The position numbers and the translations under genes are program-made. This document shows positions 1-9,010 of a stretch of 64,000 nucleotides of DNA, one piece after another. Source of the DNA: Halobacteriovorax sp. JY17 (GTDB lineage Bacteria > Bdellovibrionota > Bacteriovoracia > Bacteriovoracales > Bacteriovoracaceae); contig NZ_NJER01000003.1 in NCBI RefSeq assembly GCF_002753895.1, positions 372,001 through 436,000 of the forward strand, written 5' to 3'. Below the pieces are notes generated by a model. That model worked only from the letters and a program-made list of their open reading frames with translations. It ran no database searches and was not told where the DNA came from. The first letter of the stretch is position 1, and each line of letters opens with the position of its first letter.

Positions 1-363
1 CGGAGGTGTATCCAACATGAAGTCAACATCTTCCTCTTCTTCTTGCGCTCTCTTCTTTATAACAATCTTTTTTTCAGCAACATAAACGACTTGTAAAATT
101 GAATCAGGAAGAGCTATCTTATCGCCATTCTTAACTGTTGCTCTTTTAATAATCTTACCGTTTAGAAATGTTCCATTTGAACTTCCTAAGTCTTGTAAGT
201 AAGCTGCATCTTTTGTTACTGATACCGCCATATGCTTCTTTGAAACACCATTTACAGGAAAGTTAATATCGCATTCATCACTGCGCCCGAGAATATTTTC
301 TCCATCATGAAGTTCAAACTCCTGCCCTCTAAGCTTTCCACCTACGACAACTAATTTATACAT
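1..363 (-). CDS. FHA-domain protein (partial, C-terminus outside window)
   Basis: The first 121 codons read on the minus strand from an ATG at 363 form a forkhead-associated domain, a phosphothreonine-binding module. Seen: G26-R27-S28 of the first phosphopeptide loop, S41 and H44 of the SxxH motif, and N63-G64-T65 of the last loop. A lysine/glutamate-rich linker begins near residue 100 and runs off the window. The gene overlaps the upstream DUF192 gene by 13 bases. Together with the TadC-like gene further upstream, this suggests a Tad-type secretion or pilus cluster, where FHA proteins are common. The partner phosphoprotein is not known. Confidence 0.85.
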   Translation of the reverse strand, partial: MYKLVVVGGKLRGQEFELHDGENILGRSDECDINFPVNGVSKKHMAVSVTKDAAYLQDLGSSNGTFLNGKIIKRATVKNGDKIALPDSILQVVYVAEKKIVIKKRAQEEEEDVDFMLDTPP

Positions 364-698
364 ACTATTTCCAATTGATCTTCTTTCTTTAATCTATTAT
401 TTAAAGTTCCACTCTTCAGCTCTAATACCTGCGAGGATTTAAGGTACATTAATGTCATTCTCCAGGGCTTAATATTTTCAATGACTTTAACAACCTTCAT
501 TTCCTTATTTAAGAAAACTATATCGAGCGCATATCTCATAAAGAAAGTATGAATCGAATTGCACTGTTTAATAAGGAGCCCATCAAATCCAATCATCTTC
601 TTTTTAAACATTAAGCCTATTAGTCTTGAAAAAAAGTCATCTGCTATTTTTAATTCTTCGCAGAGAACAATCTCTTTAAACTTTACTTGCATACTCAT
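351..698 (-). CDS. DUF192 family protein
   Basis: A 115-residue protein of the DUF192 (COG1430) family, whose biochemical role is unknown. Seen: the R25-xx-GLM start of the fold and the block at residues 50-64 (HTFFMRYALDIVFLN), which matches the family's central signature. Many family members are secreted, but no signal peptide is visible here, so this copy is probably cytoplasmic. Its start codon overlaps the stop of the upstream TadC-like gene (TAATG at 700-696), so the two are probably translationally coupled. Its 3' end overlaps the FHA gene. Confidence 0.75.
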   Translation of the reverse strand: MSMQVKFKEIVLCEELKIADDFFSRLIGLMFKKKMIGFDGLLIKQCNSIHTFFMRYALDIVFLNKEMKVVKVIENIKPWRMTLMYLKSSQVLELKSGTLNNRLKKEDQLEIVCIN

Positions 699-1912
699 TA
701 TTTAGGTCCCGTAACAAGTTCCAAAATAATTGGAGCCGCGACAACAATAAAAACTGCTGGAACAATAAGAAATAACATCGGGAAGAGAATTTTCGTAGCT
801 GCTGTTGCTCCTGCTTTTTCAACCTCTGATGATTTCTTCTGCCTAATCTCTAATGATAGAGCTTTTAAGATAGGACCTATTGATGCCCCTACAGAGTCTG
901 CCGCAATCAATGTTGCACAAAACGACGAGGTTTGAATTAAATCAATTCTCCAAGCAAGATTTCTTAGGGCCTCTGCCCTACTTGCACCAATTCGAATTTC
1001 TTTAATCATAGTTTCAAATTCTTCAGAAAGAGCTGTCTTCTTTGCCTTTTCAACAACTTTTGTCATAGCTGCAACAAAATCTAGTCCTGCTTCAACTGAA
1101 AGAGCAAGCATATCCACACAGAAAGGCATCGCCATAATGACTTCCTTCTGCCTCATTTGAATTCTTCCTTTTATCCAAATATCTGGGTAAACAAATCCTA
1201 CTGCTGCAATTATTGGAATCATACTTAATGGCCAATCTTCTTCTAAGAAAACTCTGACTCCAAAGAAAACAATAGGAAATCCAACAATGAGAAATATCTT
1301 AAATGAAAAGAAATCTTCAGGGCTTAAAACATCCGTTAATCCTGAAGAGGCTAATTTTCTCTTATACTTGTCCTTAATTTTCTTCTTGGATTTCATAGTC
1401 GAAACTATGGGGGTTACATACCTCTTAAAGAATGGCTTCGAATAACGAAGAACAATTCCATAGTTCTCAGTTGGTCCACTCTTCTTTCCTCCCTCTTCTA
1501 GTTTTTCAGAGGCTTTAAATTCTTCCTCATCTTGAAACATCATAATCGTTACAAGATAGACAGCAAGACCTATTAAACCTATTGATGAGTAGAAGAGTAA
1601 GTCAGAACCCGTATCTCTAGCAAGTCCACCCTTTAAGAATTCACAAGCATTTTCATGTCCACCCTGACAGGACTTTTGGATAAGCTTTCGCCCTTTTGAC
1701 TTTGATGCCTCACTTTCCGCCCCCATATACATCTGGCCAGCTTCATAGCAGTTAGCCATTTGTCCACGCTCACACTCTTCATTCAACAGTTGCACTAACT
1801 CTCTTGAAGAGAGATTCTCATAGCGCGCAGTTTGAGCGAGAGTTTGCGTTGGCGCAAAGAGCGTTAAAATTGTCAGTACAAGTAAAATGATATGATATCC
1901 CCATTTTTTCAT
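698..1912 (-). CDS. tadC: TadC-like type II secretion F-domain protein with N-terminal Sel1/Hcp-like repeats
   Basis: A 404-residue inner-membrane platform protein. Residues about 1-27 are a signal peptide. Residues 30-95 hold two Sel1-like units whose cysteine pairs (C47/C55 and C82/C90) have the 35-residue periodicity seen in Hcp-type cysteine-rich repeats. A membrane segment lies near 105-125. A type II secretion F domain then runs from about residue 200 to the end, with three further hydrophobic helices. TadC of Tad/Flp pili normally lacks the secreted repeat domain, so this is an unusual fusion. It is the first of three overlapping genes (TadC, DUF192, FHA). Confidence 0.75.
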   Translation of the reverse strand: MKKWGYHIILLVLTILTLFAPTQTLAQTARYENLSSRELVQLLNEECERGQMANCYEAGQMYMGAESEASKSKGRKLIQKSCQGGHENACEFLKGGLARDTGSDLLFYSSIGLIGLAVYLVTIMMFQDEEEFKASEKLEEGGKKSGPTENYGIVLRYSKPFFKRYVTPIVSTMKSKKKIKDKYKRKLASSGLTDVLSPEDFFSFKIFLIVGFPIVFFGVRVFLEEDWPLSMIPIIAAVGFVYPDIWIKGRIQMRQKEVIMAMPFCVDMLALSVEAGLDFVAAMTKVVEKAKKTALSEEFETMIKEIRIGASRAEALRNLAWRIDLIQTSSFCATLIAADSVGASIGPILKALSLEIRQKKSSEVEKAGATAATKILFPMLFLIVPAVFIVVAAPIILELVTGPK

Positions 1913-1943
1913 CTAAGTATAGGATATCAAAAGGATGTAAATA

Positions 1944-1970
1944 GGATGCTCACAGGCAAAAAAAGCATCC
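1944..1970 (-). terminator. possible terminator downstream of the nagZ-like gene
   Basis: A 7-bp inverted repeat (1944-1950 with 1964-1970) has a 13-base loop containing a T-run on the minus strand. It lies just after the stop of the NagZ-like gene. The stem is short and the tail after it is weak, so it may be only a weak terminator. Confidence 0.35.
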
Positions 1971-1995
1971 AATTTAAAGTAGTCGACAAAAGAGC

Positions 1996-3072
1996 TTAAG
2001 CTTTAATCTCTTCAATTTTCTTTTTAATCTCTTCGATATAAGTCGTGCTGGCAGGAGTTCCTACATGCTTGCTGATTTCTGGAATATAAATTGGTGTATA
2101 CTCTTTCAAGTTTCTTTCTTTGCAATTCATGACTCGGCTATGACGATCTAGAATTGTTTCATTTTTTAATTCCTGATTCTTTTGAGCTTGCTTAAGTCCA
2201 TTTAATGCTTTTCTAGCAAATTCCATATCTTTATACTCAATTATATCTGCTCCTGCATTAATCGCCATCACAGCAGCTTCTTCATATGAATACCTATCTG
2301 CAATTGCTTTCATCTGCATATCATCAGATATTATCAGCTTTGTGTACCGAAGCTCTTCCCTAAGAATTTCATAGGCCTCAGGACAAAGAGATGTTGGAAG
2401 ATCTGGATTTATTTCCTCAACAATCACATGTGCCATCATGACAAATTCAACCCTAGATTTAATGGCCTTTGTGAAGGGAAGAAATTCTTCCTTTCTTATT
2501 TCATTTAATGGTTTCTTTATAATTGGCAAATCAAAGTGTGAATCTTTTGTTGTACAACCGTGTCCAGGAAAGTGCTTCGCACATGAAAGAATATCACTTG
2601 TTTGCAAACCTCTTATTACAGAAGAAATATATTTAGAGACTTCTTCTGCAGTTTTTCCAAAGGCCCTATCTCCAATAACTTTATTTTGCTCATTATTTAC
2701 AATATCGCAAACAGGAGCTAAGTTTAAATTTACTCCACAGGCTTTAAGTTCCTTGGCCATAATTTGACTACATTCAAAAACAGTTTTAGGTGAATTTAGG
2801 CTTCCAAGCTCCATCATAGAAGGGACCTTAGTAAAACCTGTTTTAAATCTAAAGACTCTTCCACCTTCATTATCTACGCAAATAAATAATGGATACTCTT
2901 TTCTAGTTGTTTGAATTTGGTTTACTAATTCTGCAAGCTGAGCAGGTGATTCATAGTTATTTGAGAAGAGGATCACTCCTGCAATATTTTCTTTTTCTAA
3001 GAACTCTCTCTCCTCATCAAGAAGAGATGGTCCAGAAATACCAGTAATTATTAATTGTCCTAATTTACTCAT
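1996..3072 (-). CDS. nagZ: glycoside hydrolase family 3, beta-N-acetylhexosaminidase (NagZ-like)
   Basis: A 358-residue cytoplasmic family 3 glycosidase, probably releasing N-acetylglucosamine from muropeptides during wall recycling. Seen: VDNEGGRVFR near residue 76, and the family signature KHFPGHG followed by a D/H pair, which is the His-Asp loop typical of NagZ. Length is normal for NagZ (about 340). An earlier in-frame ATG at 3096 exists, but AAAGGTGG stands just before the ATG at 3072, so I use the later start. A role in handling prey-wall fragments would be attractive in a predator but is only inferred. Confidence 0.85.
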   Translation of the reverse strand: MSKLGQLIITGISGPSLLDEEREFLEKENIAGVILFSNNYESPAQLAELVNQIQTTRKEYPLFICVDNEGGRVFRFKTGFTKVPSMMELGSLNSPKTVFECSQIMAKELKACGVNLNLAPVCDIVNNEQNKVIGDRAFGKTAEEVSKYISSVIRGLQTSDILSCAKHFPGHGCTTKDSHFDLPIIKKPLNEIRKEEFLPFTKAIKSRVEFVMMAHVIVEEINPDLPTSLCPEAYEILREELRYTKLIISDDMQMKAIADRYSYEEAAVMAINAGADIIEYKDMEFARKALNGLKQAQKNQELKNETILDRHSRVMNCKERNLKEYTPIYIPEISKHVGTPASTTYIEEIKKKIEEIKA

Positions 3073-3138
3073 GCTTCCACCTTTATGGTCTATCATATAG
3101 TATTTTACAGTTATTAGGAATCAGTGAAACTTATTCAC

Positions 3139-3975
3139 TTAAAAAGATTTTCTTGGATCGAGATAATCTCTAAGTCCATCGCCTAATAAATTTAACCCAA
3201 TAATCAATCCCGCCATTACCGCAGAAAGAGTGATCACCATATAAGGTGCTTCAAGTAAGACTGTTTTTGCTATTGATAACATTGCTCCCCATGAATACTC
3301 TGATCCACCAAGACCTAGAAATCCAAGAGCTGCTTCACTTATGATAACTCCACTTACTCCTAGTACAATATGTACCATCATAAGAGGAAGAATTGCAGGA
3401 ACAATAACTCTTGAAAAGAGTCTTGTTTCTGTAACTCCTACCGCTCTAGCACTCTCTACATAAGTTAGATTCATCACTCTCATCGTTTCACCACGAGCAA
3501 TTCTCGCATAGCCTGGCCACCCTGTGATCACCAGAGCAAAGACTAGCCCCCAAAATGACTGACCAGTTACCGACATCACCATAATTGCAATTAATATACT
3601 TGGAAAAATAAAAATCAAGTTAATGATGAGATCACTTCCAATCTTTACGAAATTGCTTCCTGTTACAGAAAGGTAACCAATAATAATTCCAATCGTTGCA
3701 GAAGTTAAACTTACTAGAAGTGATACTCCTAAACTATAGGCAAGACCTGCGGAAAGAATTTCAATAACTGAACGTCCATATATATCTGTTCCAAGAATGA
3801 AACCATTATTTCCCGGGCTAACTAATTCTTGCGTCATATCTGTAAGTGGAAAATAAGGGCTTGTAAGCGAACCTCTTATAAAATAACTATAAATAATCCA
3901 GACAAGCGCCCAAATCAGATAAGATGATAGGAGAAATGTACCAATTTTAATTTCTTTATTCATCTTTCTAGACAT
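3139..3975 (-). CDS. oligopeptide/dipeptide ABC transporter permease, DppC/OppC type
   Basis: A 278-residue inner-membrane permease with six predicted membrane helices. It carries the GTD-x-x-GR block after the first helix that typifies DppC/OppC proteins, and an EAA loop near residues 170-195 (ESARAVGVTETRLFSRVIVP) that would dock onto the ATPase. It follows the DppB-type partner with one base between them. No ATPase or substrate-binding gene is in the window, so the rest of the transporter must be encoded elsewhere. The substrate (peptide, nickel or other) cannot be told from sequence. Confidence 0.9.
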   Translation of the reverse strand: MSRKMNKEIKIGTFLLSSYLIWALVWIIYSYFIRGSLTSPYFPLTDMTQELVSPGNNGFILGTDIYGRSVIEILSAGLAYSLGVSLLVSLTSATIGIIIGYLSVTGSNFVKIGSDLIINLIFIFPSILIAIMVMSVTGQSFWGLVFALVITGWPGYARIARGETMRVMNLTYVESARAVGVTETRLFSRVIVPAILPLMMVHIVLGVSGVIISEAALGFLGLGGSEYSWGAMLSIAKTVLLEAPYMVITLSAVMAGLIIGLNLLGDGLRDYLDPRKSF

Positions 3976-3976
3976 A

Positions 3977-4888
3977 TTAAACCTGAATCCTTGGATCTAT
4001 TTTTGTATTTAAGAAATCCACTATGAAATAAACACTCATATAAATTACTGTTGAGTAAATAATTACTCCTTGCACGACTGGATAATCTCTATTTTGAATT
4101 CCCTCAAAAAGGAGCATACCCATTCCTGGTATATCAAAAATTGTTTCTGTAATCATTGTTCCGGCCAAGACAACAGAGAGCTGAATGGCGACAACATTTA
4201 AAATAGTCGGAAGACAGACTTTAGTTAGTCTAAATAGTACTTGTAAATCGTTCATACCTTTTGATTTTAAAACTTGAACCCAAGGCTCACCTGCTTCTTC
4301 AAGGAGTTTGTTTCTAGAAACTCTCATCAAAACAGCACTCAAAGGAATAATTAATGTTACTAGTGGAAGTACCATATGCTTTAATCCACCCCACTCCGAT
4401 ACAGGAAGAACTCCCATTTTTACTGAAAAAATATAAACAAGAATTGGAGCTAGAGAGAAAATAGGAAAAGAGAGAAATAAAAGAGAAATAATTCTTGAAG
4501 TATTATCAAAGAAACCAGACCTCTTAAAGCCTGCCCATATTCCTAACATTGTTCCTAAGCACATTGCACAGCCAACTGAAATGAATGCGAGAATTACTGT
4601 TGGTCCCATATGTTTTCCAATCAAAGTTTTTACTTCTTTTTTCTTAAAAAGACTCTCCCCCATATTTCCGGTAACAACACCAACCAGATAATTCTTATAC
4701 TGAATAATAATAGGTTGATCTAAACCAAGTTGTTGTCTATATTTTACAATCTCTTCTGGTTTTGCTTCTGCTCCTAGGACTTTCTCTACAGGATCTCCAG
4801 GTGTTGCTCTTAATACGATAAATATTGCACTCACGGCGATGAACATAGTAAAGAATGAATAGGCTAGCTTTCGAACTGATTTTTCCAT
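3977..4888 (-). CDS. oligopeptide/dipeptide ABC transporter permease, DppB/OppB type
   Basis: A 303-residue permease partner of the DppC-type gene. Seen: an N-terminal membrane helix followed by RATPGDPVEKVLG, a hallmark of DppB/OppB, and an EAA-type loop near residues 200-225 (EPWVQVLKSKGMNDLQVLFR). Six membrane helices are predicted, and length is normal. Its ATG overlaps the stop codon of the upstream lipoprotein gene (TAATG), so the three genes probably form one operon. The linkage to that lipoprotein is suggestive, but it does not look like a solute-binding protein. Confidence 0.9.
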   Translation of the reverse strand: MEKSVRKLAYSFFTMFIAVSAIFIVLRATPGDPVEKVLGAEAKPEEIVKYRQQLGLDQPIIIQYKNYLVGVVTGNMGESLFKKKEVKTLIGKHMGPTVILAFISVGCAMCLGTMLGIWAGFKRSGFFDNTSRIISLLFLSFPIFSLAPILVYIFSVKMGVLPVSEWGGLKHMVLPLVTLIIPLSAVLMRVSRNKLLEEAGEPWVQVLKSKGMNDLQVLFRLTKVCLPTILNVVAIQLSVVLAGTMITETIFDIPGMGMLLFEGIQNRDYPVVQGVIIYSTVIYMSVYFIVDFLNTKIDPRIQV

Positions 4889-5679
4889 TAATTAATCTCC
4901 ACCATTGAAAGTCCTTGAGAAACCCAAAACTTCTTCATTAATTCTTTATTCTTATCAAGGAAGTAAAAGATAGATTGATTACCTACTTTTAAAGTGAATC
5001 GCCTTTCCCCACTTTCGTTTCGACCGTCATATTCAAATGTTCCCTCTGTGAAAACAGAATTAGGTATATTTAAGTACTGCTCTTGAAAGTATGGATATCC
5101 TTCCCAAATAATGACCACCTTCATTGAGCCGCCATCTCTTTTGATCGCCTTATCTATAAATCCAGTCGCCCTTGCACACTCTGTAATTTGAGAAAAATAA
5201 CAGAAAATACCAAGAGTCTTAGGAAATGGAAAAACTCTCTTTCCTTGCCATTGCTTTTCAGGAGATGACATTCGAACTTCCATAGATTTATTTGTTGGAT
5301 TGACTTGCATTCTAGAGACGTACTTCTTTCCTTCAAACCAAACGCTATACTCTGAAACTTCAGGCTTTAAAATAGTTAAGTTCTTTTTTAAACTTCCTAG
5401 TTTTGATATTACTATTAGCTTCTCAAGCTCTTTAGAGTCACCGCTGGCCTTAACTGATTTTTTTACAATAAATTGATTCTTGCCTTTATTAAAGCCTTTC
5501 TCTCTTTCTACTAGGAACTTTCCAGCTTTATCAGAAAGCTGAAAGGTTTTAGATACTTTATCTGTATTACCTGCACCAGAACTATCGCTAGAGGAGAACA
5601 AATCAGAGACACCAATACTTTTAAAATAAGCACAGGAACTTATAAACATAAGACTTATTAAAAGAAATATTTTCACCAT
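4888..5679 (-). CDS. lipoprotein of unknown function
   Basis: A 263-residue protein with a lipoprotein signal (hydrophobic stretch ending FISSC, lipidated cysteine near residue 16). The rest is a soluble, beta-rich and charged sequence with no family I recognise. At 263 residues it is too small for the DppA/OppA type of solute-binding protein. It sits between the PilZ gene (3-base gap) and the DppB-type gene (1-base overlap), so it is probably co-transcribed with both. Confidence 0.7.
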   Translation of the reverse strand: MVKIFLLISLMFISSCAYFKSIGVSDLFSSSDSSGAGNTDKVSKTFQLSDKAGKFLVEREKGFNKGKNQFIVKKSVKASGDSKELEKLIVISKLGSLKKNLTILKPEVSEYSVWFEGKKYVSRMQVNPTNKSMEVRMSSPEKQWQGKRVFPFPKTLGIFCYFSQITECARATGFIDKAIKRDGGSMKVVIIWEGYPYFQEQYLNIPNSVFTEGTFEYDGRNESGERRFTLKVGNQSIFYFLDKNKELMKKFWVSQGLSMVEIN

Positions 5680-5682
5680 ATT

Positions 5683-6528
5683 TTAATCCGCTAGAAAAGA
5701 TTCAATATTCTTATCGACTTCTCTAAATACACCAGAAGAGTCCATAAAATTTAATAAATGATTCTTTAATTCTTCATTTTCGTTAAAGTGTACGCCGATT
5801 TTCTTCATAGGAATTTTTGATGCTCTAGCATTTACATAATCGACAATATAAACGATTTCAGCACATCTAAGAGAGTATGGCTTCTCTTCAAACATAAGAG
5901 TGAATTCAACATCTCCATCGTCTTCTAAACCTACAAAGTACCCCGTTTCTCTATTATTTGCACAAAATGAAAGACCATTACTTGAAATATCTAAAATACG
6001 AAATCCCATAAGTTCAGAAATTCCATCATGATCATTTACAATACTTTTCATTCTCTCAGACACAAAACTATCTAAAGCACCAGAAGGGGCTTCATTAAAC
6101 CTATTTAGAGAAATTATATTGCTTGAATTTTCATCAGAGAATACTTTGAAATAAGCGTAAACTTGGTGATGAGGAAACGTTAGTAATCTTTCATTAGATC
6201 TTTTTTCGCTCTTAAAAACATCTTCACCCAGATTGATGAGAACTCTTCCATTTTCATCTGAGATCAGATCACCTTTTGCAAAGTAATCAACATTATTATA
6301 AGAAAAATTAACAAAGACTCTGCTTGAGAATTGATGAGACTCAATTAGAGAATTTGAAATATCCAGAGTGAGTACTTGCTTTTCATAATTTCTAACAAAA
6401 GCAAGTACGGGCTCCTCGCCCTTACTCCAAACTCTAATTGGTTTTTCACCATTTATAAAACTGGAAATCTTTGAAGTGATTTCCGATACGTTCAATCCTG
6501 TGAACTTTTCCTTAGAGCTTTCCGCCAT
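5683..6528 (-). CDS. PilZ-domain protein, probable c-di-GMP effector
   Basis: A 281-residue cytoplasmic protein. The C-terminal half carries an RxxxR motif (RSNER, near residue 110) and, later, DISSNGLSF, matching the D/NxSxxG motif; together these are the c-di-GMP contacts of PilZ domains. The gap between the motifs is longer than usual (about 70 residues), so an insertion or a YcgR-like two-domain layout is likely. An upstream GTG at 6537 lies inside the Shine-Dalgarno GAGGTGG, so the ATG at 6528 is the better start. It lies between mreB and the lipoprotein/permease genes, perhaps linking shape or motility to second-messenger levels. Confidence 0.7.
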   Translation of the reverse strand: MAESSKEKFTGLNVSEITSKISSFINGEKPIRVWSKGEEPVLAFVRNYEKQVLTLDISNSLIESHQFSSRVFVNFSYNNVDYFAKGDLISDENGRVLINLGEDVFKSEKRSNERLLTFPHHQVYAYFKVFSDENSSNIISLNRFNEAPSGALDSFVSERMKSIVNDHDGISELMGFRILDISSNGLSFCANNRETGYFVGLEDDGDVEFTLMFEEKPYSLRCAEIVYIVDYVNARASKIPMKKIGVHFNENEELKNHLLNFMDSSGVFREVDKNIESFLAD

Positions 6529-6553
6529 GAAAGCCACCTCTTCATTTAAAGTT

Positions 6554-7609
<1,056 letters not shown>

Positions 7610-7614
7610 TTATT

Positions 7615-8661
7615 TTACCAATTATAATGTCTAACTTTCTCACCTCTTTCTGCAATATCGGCCATAGCCTCTATTCCGAGTTCGATGTGAATGTCTGTAT
7701 ACTTTTTAAATACTTCTTTTGCAGAGCTCTTTGTTTTAATTCCACCCTTCTTCATAGGGCAATCTGAAATAAGAAGTAATGCTCCGATATTAACCTTACT
7801 TACGAAACAAGCAGTAAAAAGCGCGGCTGTTTCCATCTCAACGGCCAAGACTCTTTCTTCAATTAAGTTCTGCTTGAAGCGATCATCAAATTCCCAGAAT
7901 CTAAAATCAGTTGAATGAATTGTACCAGTTCTATAATCATGCCCGTGCTCTACTAAAATCTGAGAAACAAATTTTTGTACTTTAAAAGTTGGGAGAGCTG
8001 GAACTTGAGGAGGTAAGAAGTGATCCGAAACACCCTCTGCTCTAACAGAAGCAATTGGAAGAACAAAGTCTCCAACCTTTAGTGATGGGTGCACAGAACC
8101 AGCGAGTCCTAGAAATAAAACGGCCTTTGGATTTACCACGGAAACGAGCTCTCCGATTAGAGCTGCCATAGCAGAGCCAACACCAAATTCAATAATCGTC
8201 ACTTGAGCTTTCTTTGACGATGAAGCTTTAAAGGCTGAACCTTTTGTATACTTAGCATCATCTAAGAGAACATTGAATCTCTCAATGTAGTAATGAAAAT
8301 TCGTAAGAATTATTTGTTGTTGAAAATCTTTAAGATCATGCCCTGTATATCTTTCAAGCATATCAATTGCGATTTTTTCTTTTTCTTTATTCCAGTGAAT
8401 TCTTCTGGCGCGAAGTTTAGCCTTCTTCTCTTCAACAGAGTTTACTTGACGCTTTGTCGACAAACGTACGAGTGCGTACGGATCTACCGATGCCGCTAAC
8501 TCACTACTTGCAGAAGACTTAACTTTTAAAGTACTCGCCTTTTTGCTTTTCTTTAGCTTAGAACTCACTGAACTCTTTGAAGAAGTTTTCTTTTTTGTAA
8601 CCTTTTTCTTCTTCACTGCGGACTTAGTGGTTTTTTTCGCTGTCTTTCCTTTGACGGCCAT
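7615..8661 (-). CDS. AMP nucleosidase-like purine phosphorylase family protein with lysine-rich N-terminal tail
   Basis: A 348-residue protein. Residues 1-55 are a low-complexity tail of Lys, Ser, Thr and Ala resembling histone H1-like tails. The rest is a nucleoside phosphorylase fold with an ERYTG / ILTNFHYYIERF block typical of AMP nucleosidases, a glycine-rich phosphate or ribose loop (EFGVGSAMAA), and VEMETAALF, the family's ribose-binding Glu-Met-Glu motif. The likely reaction is AMP hydrolysis to adenine and ribose 5-phosphate, though another purine nucleotide is possible. The basic tail is not needed for catalysis and may bind nucleic acid. It precedes mreB by 23 bases. Confidence 0.75.
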   Translation of the reverse strand: MAVKGKTAKKTTKSAVKKKKVTKKKTSSKSSVSSKLKKSKKASTLKVKSSASSELAASVDPYALVRLSTKRQVNSVEEKKAKLRARRIHWNKEKEKIAIDMLERYTGHDLKDFQQQIILTNFHYYIERFNVLLDDAKYTKGSAFKASSSKKAQVTIIEFGVGSAMAALIGELVSVVNPKAVLFLGLAGSVHPSLKVGDFVLPIASVRAEGVSDHFLPPQVPALPTFKVQKFVSQILVEHGHDYRTGTIHSTDFRFWEFDDRFKQNLIEERVLAVEMETAALFTACFVSKVNIGALLLISDCPMKKGGIKTKSSAKEVFKKYTDIHIELGIEAMADIAERGEKVRHYNW

Positions 8662-8701
8662 AGTCGTAAAATCCTTTTTAATTAAAAAAATACAATAATA
8701 A

Positions 8702-8731
8702 AATGTACCACTTGGCCCTTTTTATTGACAA
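8702..8731 (-). promoter_or_regulatory. promoter for the AMP nucleosidase-like gene and mreB
   Basis: On the minus strand TTGTCA (8731-8726) and TACATT (8707-8702) are separated by 18 bases, a sigma-70-type match lying about 40 bases before the start codon at 8661. Confidence 0.5.
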
Positions 8732-8819
8732 CACCTAAGTGACTAAAATCCCCATAAAAGCAAATAAAGCCCTCATTGACGCCAAGGGCCACAGATTGAG
8801 TAGCTATTTGAATTTTTGC

Positions 8820-8848
8820 TTGTCAGAGTGGGTCATTTTTCTTAGTAT
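8820..8848 (+). promoter_or_regulatory. promoter for the 34-residue basic protein gene
   Basis: TTGTCA (8820-8825) and TAGTAT (8843-8848) are separated by exactly 17 bases. The predicted transcription start near 8855 leaves a leader of about 38 bases before the ATG at 8893. Confidence 0.6.
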
Positions 8849-8892
8849 GGGGAAACTTAAATCAAAGATAACACATAGCAAAAGGATATCTC

Positions 8893-8997
8893 ATGGGAAT
8901 GGGTAGAAAGAGAACAGTTACAAAAATGAAGCAAAGAAAAGGTCAAGCGAAGAAAAAAGCTAGAATCCTTAAAAGAATCGAAGCTGGTAAAAAGTAG
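8893..8997 (+). CDS. 34-residue highly basic small protein
   Basis: A short open frame from ATG 8893 to TAG 8995-8997, preceded by AAAGGA at a workable distance and by a good sigma-70 promoter. The product begins MGMGRKRTVTKMKQRKGQ and is about 45 percent Lys/Arg with no acidic residue except one Glu. Size and charge recall very small ribosomal proteins such as the bS22/AURKAIP1-like or bTHX families, which bind rRNA, but I cannot claim either family from sequence. It stands alone between two minus-strand genes, so the frame is not a by-product of an overlapping gene. Confidence 0.75.
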   Translation: MGMGRKRTVTKMKQRKGQAKKKARILKRIEAGKK

Positions 8998-9010
8998 GGC
9001 CTATAAAGCC

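Noticed and set aside
8725-8749. TTGACA and TAAAAT on the plus strand upstream of the 34-residue gene
   Set aside because: The spacing is only 13 bases; the TTGTCA-17-TAGTAT pair closer to the gene is better.
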